A stretch of DNA of 64,000 nt from Acidovorax sp. FHTAMBA (GTDB lineage Bacteria; Pseudomonadota; Gammaproteobacteria; Burkholderiales; Burkholderiaceae_C), in assembly GCF_038958875.1 (NCBI RefSeq), contig NZ_CP152407.1:4688277-4752276 (forward strand), in the 5' to 3' direction. Below, in pieces: positions 57,828-64,000 of this stretch. Under the pieces are notes generated by a model. That model was given only the letters and a program-made list of their open reading frames with translations. It did no database searches and was not told the origin of the DNA. Made by a program: the position numbers and the translations under genes. The first letter of the stretch is position 1. Each line of letters begins with the position of its first letter.

Positions 57828-60671
57828 TCATGCGGCAGGCTCCGGTGGCCGCGGGGCGGCGGGTTGCGGGCTCTCGCGGCTCACGGTGCCCAGCACCGAG
57901 ATGGTCAGCAGCGTGGCGCCCACCACCACAAGGTAGACGCCCAGGTCAAACAGCGCCGCAGACGCCAGCGGCAGCTCGCCCAGCACAGGCACATGGGGGT
58001 GGCCATGGGCGCTGGTCAGGAAGGGGCGGCCGAACACGAAAGCGCCCACGCCGGTGAGTCCGGCAATGCCCAGACCGGCACCAATCCATTTCACGAAGCG
58101 GCGCCCGCCCTGGCCGCGCAGCAGCAATTCGGCCTTGACCTGTCCCATCGACATGAACTGCAGCACCAGCGCCACGGCCGTGATCAGGCCGGCAATGAAG
58201 CCGCCGCCCGGCAGGTTGTGGCCGCGCATGAAGATGTAGAGCGTGAACACCAGCGCCACCGGCAACACCACCGCCGCTGCCACGCGCAGCAACAGGGGCT
58301 GCTCGGCAAAAGTCCAGCGTCGGCCCTCGGTGTCGGCCGTGGAGCGGCGCGTGCGCATGCCTTCCATGAGCGCCAGCACGCCGATGGCGGCAATGCCCAG
58401 CACGGTGATTTCACCAAACGTGTCGTAGCCGCGGAAGTCCACCAGGATCACGTTGACCACATTGGTGCCGCCGCCCACCGGCATGGACTTGTCCAGGAAG
58501 TACCAGGAGATGGAATCATGGTCGCGGGTGAGCAGCACCCAGGCCAGCCACGACATGCCCGCACCCCCGGCCAGCGCCAGTGCGCCGTCGCGCATGCGGC
58601 GCAGGCCGCCCGACTCGCGCGGCGAGTGCTGGGGCAGCAAGGCCAGGCCCATGAGCAGCAGCACGGTGGACACCACCTCCACCGACAACTGGGTCAGCGC
58701 CAGGTCGGGTGCCGACAGGCTGACAAAGGTCAGCGACGTGACAAGCCCCACCACGCCCACCAGCACCACCGACTGGAACCGCTGGTGGTGCGCCACCGCC
58801 AGCGCCACCGTGGTGGCCCCCAGCAGCAGCCAGATGGCAATGGCCAGCGGCGACGCGGGCAGCAACTCGCGCGGCCCGGTACCCATGGGGCTGCCGCTGC
58901 CCAGCACGGTCACCGCCACCACGGCAATGGCGGCGCCCAGCGTCCAGGCCAGGTAATGCTGCAGCGAGCCGCTCTCCAGCCGCTCCGAGATGCGCCCCGC
59001 CAGGCCAAACAGGCCGTCGATCAGGCGGTCGAAAATCTGGCGCCCGGTGGCACGGCCAAACCAGGCTTCGGACTCGATGCGGTGCAGCCGCTTGTGGGCC
59101 GCCAGCAGCAGGTACAGACCCACCCCCGCCACCAGCGCGATGGCGCTCATGAGCAACGGCAGGTTGAAGCCGTGCCAGATGGCCAGGTGGTACCCGGGTA
59201 GCGGCTTGCCGGCCAGTGCCGTGGCCGCCACGTCCACCAGCGGGCCGAAGGTAATGGCGGGCAACAGGCCGACCGCGATGCACATCGCCACCAGCAGCAT
59301 GGCGGGCAGCTTCATGCCCAGCGGGGGTTCGTGCGGGTGGGTGTTGGGCACATCGCCCAGCGGCCCGTTGAAATACGTGTCGTGCACAAAGCGCAGCGAA
59401 TACGCCACGCTGCAAATGCCGGCCAGCGTCACCGCCGCAGGCACCAGCCAGGCCCACACACCGGTGGTGCCCGCCACCGCTTCGGTGAAGAACATCTCTT
59501 TGGACAAAAAGCCGTTGGTCAGCGGCACACCGGCCATGGACGCCGCCGCCACCATGGACAGGGTGGCCGTCCAGGGCATCAGCGCCCACAGGCCGCCCAG
59601 CTTGCGCATGTCGCGGCTGTGGGTTTCGTGGTCCACGATCCCGGCGATCATGAACAGCGAGGCCTTGAACGTGGCGTGGTTCAGCACGTGGAACACCGCC
59701 GCCACGGCCGCCAGCGGCGAGCCCAGCCCCACCAGAAAGGTGATGAGGCCCAGGTGGCTCACGGTGGAGTACGCCAGCAGCCCCTTGAGGTCGTGCTTGA
59801 AGATGGCAATGAAGGCCGCAAACAGCACCGTGATCAGGCCCACGGTGGTCACGATCGCCTCGAACCAGCCCGAGCCCGCCAGCACCGGGTACATGCGCAT
59901 GAGCAGGAAAACGCCGGCCTTCACCATCGTGGCCGAGTGCAGATAGGCCGACACTGGCGTGGGGGCGGCCATGGCGTCGGGCAGCCAGAAATGGAACGGA
60001 AACTGCGCGCTCTTGGTGAAGGCGCCGATCAGGATCAGCAACAACGCGGGTAGAAACAGCGGGTCGGCCTGGATGGCGGCCACCTTGCCCAGCATGGCGC
60101 TGAGTTCGTAGGTGCCTGCGATCTGGCCCAGCAGCACAAAGCCGCCCAGCATGGCCAGGCCGCCGCCGCCGGTCACGGCCAGTGCCTGGCGGGCACCGGC
60201 GCGGGCATCCTGCCGGTGGCTCCAGTAACCCACCAGCAGGAAGGACGACAGGCTGGTCAACTCCCAGAACACCACCAGCAGCAACAGGTTGTCTGACAGC
60301 ACCACGCCCAGCATGGCGGCCATGAACAGCATCATCTCGCTGTAGAACTTGCCCGCCGAGTCCTTGGCGCTCAGGTAGTAGTGCGCGTAGATGACGATCA
60401 TCAGACCGATGAACAGGATCAGCCCGGCGAACATCATCGACAGGCCGTCGAGCCGGAAGGTGAGGTTCAGGCCGATCTCGGGCACCCAGTCCCAGGCGTT
60501 CAGGATGACCTCGCCCGCCATCACCGCAGGCGCGTGGCCCAGCAGCAGGCCCAGGCTGGCCGCCGTCACGGCCCCCGCTGCCAGTGCGGTCAGCCCGCGC
60601 GATCGCGGACCCAGCCAGAACGTGGCGGCCGTGCCCAGGAAAAGCGGAAGTAAAACGATGAGTAACAGCAC
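57828..60671 (-). CDS. mnhA: Mrp Na+/H+ antiporter subunit A fused to B
   Basis: 947-residue NuoL-like subunit A with the MnhB domain fused to its C-terminus (about residues 780-930, from LRVAAAVVLPVALVFTLYIF onward). Proton-channel signatures: TKSAQFPFHFWLPDAMAAPT, AYLHSATMVKAGVFLLMRMY and KHDLKGLLAYSTVSHLGLI. Such A/B fusions define one Mrp operon class. It starts with a GTG at 60671 after GGGAGAG. It is the first gene of the operon; the full complex moves Na+ or K+ out in exchange for protons and supports alkaline and salt tolerance. Confidence 0.96.
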   Translation of the reverse strand: MLLLIVLLPLFLGTAATFWLGPRSRGLTALAAGAVTAASLGLLLGHAPAVMAGEVILNAWDWVPEIGLNLTFRLDGLSMMFAGLILFIGLMIVIYAHYYLSAKDSAGKFYSEMMLFMAAMLGVVLSDNLLLLVVFWELTSLSSFLLVGYWSHRQDARAGARQALAVTGGGGLAMLGGFVLLGQIAGTYELSAMLGKVAAIQADPLFLPALLLILIGAFTKSAQFPFHFWLPDAMAAPTPVSAYLHSATMVKAGVFLLMRMYPVLAGSGWFEAIVTTVGLITVLFAAFIAIFKHDLKGLLAYSTVSHLGLITFLVGLGSPLAAVAAVFHVLNHATFKASLFMIAGIVDHETHSRDMRKLGGLWALMPWTATLSMVAAASMAGVPLTNGFLSKEMFFTEAVAGTTGVWAWLVPAAVTLAGICSVAYSLRFVHDTYFNGPLGDVPNTHPHEPPLGMKLPAMLLVAMCIAVGLLPAITFGPLVDVAATALAGKPLPGYHLAIWHGFNLPLLMSAIALVAGVGLYLLLAAHKRLHRIESEAWFGRATGRQIFDRLIDGLFGLAGRISERLESGSLQHYLAWTLGAAIAVVAVTVLGSGSPMGTGPRELLPASPLAIAIWLLLGATTVALAVAHHQRFQSVVLVGVVGLVTSLTFVSLSAPDLALTQLSVEVVSTVLLLMGLALLPQHSPRESGGLRRMRDGALALAGGAGMSWLAWVLLTRDHDSISWYFLDKSMPVGGGTNVVNVILVDFRGYDTFGEITVLGIAAIGVLALMEGMRTRRSTADTEGRRWTFAEQPLLLRVAAAVVLPVALVFTLYIFMRGHNLPGGGFIAGLITAVALVLQFMSMGQVKAELLLRGQGGRRFVKWIGAGLGIAGLTGVGAFVFGRPFLTSAHGHPHVPVLGELPLASAALFDLGVYLVVVGATLLTISVLGTVSRESPQPAAPRPPEPAA

Positions 60672-61224
60672 GGCTCTCCCTTTGACTATCTTTGCCCATG
60701 GCTTTGCATGCCGGGTGTGTTGGTGCGCACGCCCCCTTCGCCGCCGCAGGCGGTGCTCACCTGCGTGCGCTGGCGGGTTGACTGTCCGGTGATCGTTGCG
60801 CCTGGGCGTTGCCGGGCGATTGCGCCGGTGCCGATCGTGCCGCGGCTGGACGCGGGAGGACGGACAGGACGCACTTCAACGACGTGACCGGTGACTGTAC
60901 CGCCGCCGCGCCGCTGATCGGGCACAAAAAACAGTCCAACCGCTGGGGAATTCCCTGCACGACAGGCTGCAGTCAGGCGTTTGCTGCGGTATTCCATCCC
61001 CCTGCAGGGAGTGCCTCCATCCATTGGCACCGGCCCGCGCGGTCTGCGCACTGCCGCCGCCGGGGTGATGAGAGGGGCTTCATCATTCGCTATTGATTAA
61101 ATAGCTGTTTGCGCTTTATGGGTAAGCCTTGGAGCCTGTTTCCATCTAAAAATCAACAGCGCCTTCGGGCGCCGTTGCGCCGGGCCTTGGCCTACACTCC
61201 AGGCCCGCGCAGCCCCTCTTTGTC
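60672..61224. other. 553-bp divergent intergenic region
   Basis: It must hold the promoter of the Mrp operon and one for the CWC-tautomerase-MFS-amidotransferase operon. It also contains palindromic repeat copy 12. No small gene, RNA gene or recognised riboswitch could be supported. Some GC-rich hairpins occur (GGTGACTGTACCGCC, CCCTGCAGGG). Confidence 0.5.
61090..61153. repeat. Dispersed palindromic repeat, copy 12
   Basis: TATTGATTAAATAGCTGTTT, then GCGCTTTATGGGTAAGCC, then TTGGAGCCTGTTTCCATCTA. It is followed by a CGCCTTCGGGCG-type stem near 61162-61173. Confidence 0.85.
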
Positions 61225-61467
61225 ATGAACGCCTCGCCTTCTTCTCCCCCCGGCGCCTGCCCCGCCTGCGGCCAGTCCAACCAGTGCGCCATGGCCTCGG
61301 GCGCCGACCCGCAGGGCTGCTGGTGCATGCAGGTCCCGGTGTCCCGGGCGGCGCTGGCCCGTCTGCCCGCGCAGGAGCGCGGCCAGCGCTGCATCTGCCC
61401 CGTCTGTGCCCGCGAGTCCGATCCGGTGCCGGTGGCGGCGCCAGCGCAACACCCCGCGCCTTTATGA
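61225..61467 (+). CDS. Cysteine-rich CWC family protein
   Basis: 80-residue cytosolic protein with a compact cysteine cluster: CPACGQSNQC, the family-defining CWC in QGCWCMQVPVS, and CICPVCARES. Cysteine spacing suggests a zinc-binding fold. The ATG at 61225 starts MNASPSSPPGA. Function is unknown. It begins a probable four-gene operon and lies 27 bases before the tautomerase. Confidence 0.88.
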   Translation: MNASPSSPPGACPACGQSNQCAMASGADPQGCWCMQVPVSRAALARLPAQERGQRCICPVCARESDPVPVAAPAQHPAPL

Positions 61468-61494
61468 TCGATTTTTTGCCCCCGGAGCACCCCC

Positions 61495-61683
61495 ATGCCG
61501 ACTTACCACATTGAAATGATCGAAGGCCGCACGGTCGAACAGAAGAAGAAACTTGTCGAGGAAATCACCCGCGTCTCGGTCGAGGTGCTGGGCGGAACGC
61601 CCGAGATGGTGGACATCCTGATCACCGACGTGAAACGCGAGAACTGGGCCACCGGCGGGCGCCTGTGGTCCGAGCGTTCCTGA
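61495..61683 (+). CDS. 4-oxalocrotonate tautomerase family protein
   Basis: 62-residue tautomerase. The catalytic Pro becomes N-terminal after Met removal (MPTYHIEMIEGRTVEQKKK). The conserved LVEEITRVSVEVLGGTPEMV and ILITDVKRENWATGGRLWS follow, including the Arg/Trp region. It resembles hexameric small tautomerases; the substrate cannot be given. It lies 13 bases before the MFS gene. Confidence 0.95.
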   Translation: MPTYHIEMIEGRTVEQKKKLVEEITRVSVEVLGGTPEMVDILITDVKRENWATGGRLWSERS

Positions 61684-61696
61684 ACCCCGCCGCTGC

Positions 61697-63169
61697 ATGA
61701 GCGGTTCCGGATCCCTGCAGGCGCTGCGCGCCCGGTATGGCGAACGCTACCGCTGGCTGGTGCTGCTGGCCGTGATGGTGGGCACCATGGCGTCGGTCAT
61801 GTCATCGACCGTGGTCAACGTCGCCATTCCCGACATGAGCCAGCACTTTGCGCTGGGCCAGGAGCGCGCGCAGTGGGTGGCCTCGGGCTTCATGGTGGCC
61901 ATGACGGTGTCCATGCTCACCACGCCCTGGCTGCTGTCGCGCTACGGCTACCGCGCCACTTATGCGGGCTCGATGCTGCTGCTGCTTGTGGGTGGCATGG
62001 TGGGCGGGCTGTCCAACCACTACGGCCTGGTGCTGGCCGCGCGCGTGGCCGAGGGGCTGGCCGCAGGCATCGTGCAGCCCATTCCGGCCATCATCATCCT
62101 GTATGCCTTCCAACCGCACGAGCAGGGGCGTGCCAGCGGCATTTTTGGCATGGGTGTGGTGCTGGCTCCCGCGCTGGGCCCCAGCATTGGCGGCCTGCTG
62201 GTGGACTGGTTTGGCTGGCGCTCCATCTTCTTCATGGTGGTGCCGCTGTGCGTCGTCTCGCTGTGGCTGGCCTACAAGCTCGTGCCCAACACCGCGCCGG
62301 GCGGCCTGGCGGCCAACCGGCAGAGCCAGTCGCTGGACTGGCGTGGGCTGCTGCTGGGCGGCGCCGGCACGCTGTGCCTGCTCAACGGCCTGGTCGAATT
62401 GCGCAGCGGCCCGCTGCTGCAGGCCCTTGTGCTTCTGGTGCTGGCGGCCCTGTGTGCGCTGCTGTTTGTCGGCTGGCAGCGCTGCCTGTCGCGCCAGGGG
62501 CGTTCGCCGCTGATGGAGCTGGGCCTGTTTCGCTACCGTACGTTTGCCATGGGCAGCATCGTGGCGTTTATCTATGGCACGGCGCTGTTTGGCTCCACCT
62601 ACCTGCTGCCGGTGTTCATGCAGATGGGGCTGCAACTGTCGGCCTCGCATGTGGGCACCATTTTGCTGCCTGCGGGCGCGGTGCTGGCGCTCACCATCCC
62701 CCTGGTGGGCCGCCTTGCCGACCGCCAGCCCACCCACCTGCTGGTGAGCATCGGGCTGTTTCTGCTGGCGCTGTCGTTTGCGCTCATGGTGCTGATCGGG
62801 CTGGAGTCGCCCCTGTGGTGGCTGGTGGTCTTTGCCATCCTGGGCCGCATCGGGCTGGGTTTCATCCTGCCTTCGCTCAACCTGGGCGCCATGCGGCCGC
62901 TGGACAAATCGCTCATCTCCCAGGGCTCCAGCACCATCGGCTTCCTGCGCATGCTGGGGGGCGCGGCCGGTGTCAGCCTGTGCGGCATCGTGCTCGAATG
63001 GCGCCTGGCGGCGCACGGCGTGTCGCTGGCCAGCAGTGGCAGCAGCCCGGCGCGCATCGCGGCGTTCAGCGAGTCGTTCCTCATGCTGGCGGCGCTGTGT
63101 GTGCTGGCGCTGGTCGCCGCCTGGCAGTTGCGCGACGCGCCGCGCGCCCCTTCCGCCCCTGCGGCCTGA
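61697..63169 (+). CDS. MFS transporter, DHA2 family (EmrB/QacA-like)
   Basis: 490-residue inner-membrane protein with about fourteen helices, as in the drug:H+ antiporter-2 family. Motif A-like GLVLAARVAEGLAAGIVQPI, motif C-like GMGVVLAPALGPSIGGLLVD and the first-helix VVNVAIPDMSQHFALGQERA, typical of this family. It exports drugs or other hydrophobic compounds in general; the substrate here is not known. It is third in the operon. Confidence 0.93.
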   Translation: MSGSGSLQALRARYGERYRWLVLLAVMVGTMASVMSSTVVNVAIPDMSQHFALGQERAQWVASGFMVAMTVSMLTTPWLLSRYGYRATYAGSMLLLLVGGMVGGLSNHYGLVLAARVAEGLAAGIVQPIPAIIILYAFQPHEQGRASGIFGMGVVLAPALGPSIGGLLVDWFGWRSIFFMVVPLCVVSLWLAYKLVPNTAPGGLAANRQSQSLDWRGLLLGGAGTLCLLNGLVELRSGPLLQALVLLVLAALCALLFVGWQRCLSRQGRSPLMELGLFRYRTFAMGSIVAFIYGTALFGSTYLLPVFMQMGLQLSASHVGTILLPAGAVLALTIPLVGRLADRQPTHLLVSIGLFLLALSFALMVLIGLESPLWWLVVFAILGRIGLGFILPSLNLGAMRPLDKSLISQGSSTIGFLRMLGGAAGVSLCGIVLEWRLAAHGVSLASSGSSPARIAAFSESFLMLAALCVLALVAAWQLRDAPRAPSAPAA

Positions 63170-63190
63170 ACTGGATACGAGAGTGCAACC

Positions 63191-63958
63191 ATGTGCCAAC
63201 TGCTCGGAATGAATTGCAACACCCCCACCGACGTGACCTTCAGCTTCACGGGCTTTGCCCAGCGCGCGGGCCACACGGGCGACCATTGCGACGGCTGGGG
63301 CATTGCCTTCTTTGAAGACAAGGGCGTGCGCCACTTTGTGGACCACGAGCGCGCCGTGGACTCGCCCATTGCCGAGCTCATCCGCCGCTACCCCATCAAA
63401 AGCTGCAATGTCATATCGCACATCCGCAAGGCCACGCAAGGCGTGGTCGGGCTGCAGAACTGCCACCCGTTTGTGCGCGAGCTGTGGGGCCGCTACTGGG
63501 TGTTTGCGCACAACGGCGACCTGAAAGACTTTCGCCCCCGGCTGCACAGCCACTTCAGGCCCGTGGGCACCACCGACAGCGAGCACGCCTTCTGCTGGAT
63601 CATGCAAGAGCTGGCCAAGTCCCACGCCGGTGTGCCCAGCATTGCCGAGCTGACGATCACGCTGCGCGACCTGGCCGCGCGCATTGCGCCGTACGGCACC
63701 TTCAACTTTTTGCTATCCAACGGCCAGGCGCTGTGGGCCCATGCCTCCACCCACCTGTATTACGTCGAACGCCGCCACCCGTTTGGACATGTGCATTTGA
63801 GCGATGAGGATCTTTCACTGGATTTTTCCCAGGAGACCCAAGAGACGGATGAAGTCGTAGTCATCGCTACAAGCCCACTCACAACGAATGAGGTGTGGAC
63901 AGCCTTCGCCCACGGTGAACTTGTGGTGTTCGCAGACGGCCGGCGTTTGACCACCTGA
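63191..63958 (+). CDS. Class II glutamine amidotransferase (YafJ-like)
   Basis: 255-residue Ntn-type amidotransferase domain protein. The catalytic Cys is residue 2 (MCQLLGMNCNTPTDVTFSF), with HTGDHCDGWGIAFFED, ISHIRKATQGVVGLQNCHPF and the HNGDLKDF block of the glutaminase fold. No synthase domain follows, so the ammonia acceptor is unknown. GAGAG lies upstream of the ATG at 63191. Last gene of the probable operon; complete, ending 42 bases before the window edge. Confidence 0.94.
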   Translation: MCQLLGMNCNTPTDVTFSFTGFAQRAGHTGDHCDGWGIAFFEDKGVRHFVDHERAVDSPIAELIRRYPIKSCNVISHIRKATQGVVGLQNCHPFVRELWGRYWVFAHNGDLKDFRPRLHSHFRPVGTTDSEHAFCWIMQELAKSHAGVPSIAELTITLRDLAARIAPYGTFNFLLSNGQALWAHASTHLYYVERRHPFGHVHLSDEDLSLDFSQETQETDEVVVIATSPLTTNEVWTAFAHGELVVFADGRRLTT

Positions 63959-64000
63959 GCACCCGTCTCCGCCAGGGTGATTAGGTCAGGTCTTTTCCAT

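Noticed and set aside
58516..60699. 727-codon minus-strand frame offset from subunit A
   Set aside because: Out-of-frame reading of the Mrp subunit A gene, lacking hydrophobic helices.
60700..61080. Possible RNA gene or riboswitch before the Mrp operon
   Set aside because: Only short GC-rich stems were found and no known consensus; I list the region as intergenic.

Overview
The window is high-GC DNA from a betaproteobacterium of the Burkholderiales, most likely family Comamonadaceae and Acidovorax-like. Supporting signs are the gene neighbourhoods (rpe/gph, lptA-lptB-rpoN, pgpA-cinA), the strong CTG preference for leucine, and a dispersed palindromic repeat with core AGCGCTT-N5/6-AAGCGCT. 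I count twelve copies of that repeat here. This taxonomic call is an inference from sequence features, not from a database search.

Layout. 1-8.1 kb: a partial gph and rpe flank an envelope block, made of a secreted SH3-like protein and an SPFH/band-7 protein divergent from a two-component system. 8.1-14.2 kb: apaG, a large membrane protein of the so-called site-specific recombinase family, a cation:proton antiporter, a YbdK-type carboxylate-amine ligase and thiL. 14.3-16.5 kb: a DUF2892/sigma-factor pair and a possible toxin-like/partner pair. 16.7-20.5 kb: a DUF4139 protein, a universal stress protein, pgpA, cinA and a SnoaL-like protein. 20.7-24.2 kb: an alpha/beta hydrolase, a PucR-like regulator and a class-C serine hydrolase with different codon use. 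These look horizontally acquired and abut an IS91-type element (about 24.3-26.9 kb) that carries its own tyrosine recombinase.

27.1-35.9 kb: a SEC-C protein, a membrane-anchored FMN glutamate-synthase-like protein coupled to a kinase-fold protein, a decayed ABC transporter gene, a GNAT acetyltransferase, a small secreted protein, a PIN-domain protein, an RNA methyltransferase and a thioesterase. 35.9-42.3 kb: a minus-strand housekeeping run argS, SPOR protein, dsbA, lptA, lptB, rpoN. 42.4-50 kb: a PsiF-like protein, DUF2214, a lipoprotein with seven 207-bp FG-GAP repeats, and a LysR / LuxR-type regulator / histidine kinase gene string. 50-54.5 kb: a fused CoA-transferase divergent from malate synthase G. 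54.5-60.7 kb: a complete Mrp-type Na+/H+ antiporter operon (A/B fusion, C, D, E, F, G). 61.2-64 kb: a CWC protein, a tautomerase, a DHA2-type exporter and a class II amidotransferase.

The most noteworthy signals are the following. (1) The palindromic repeat family has five copies read in frame inside housekeeping genes (gph, thiL, cinA, the RNA methyltransferase gene and rpoN). (2) A C8-G-C7 tract near the 3' end of a histidine kinase gene sits at an apparent frameshift. (3) Several structured leaders may hide ribosome binding sites. (4) A small gene pair at 15.3-16.5 kb encodes a glycine-zipper membrane protein. I found no rRNA, tRNA or CRISPR array.
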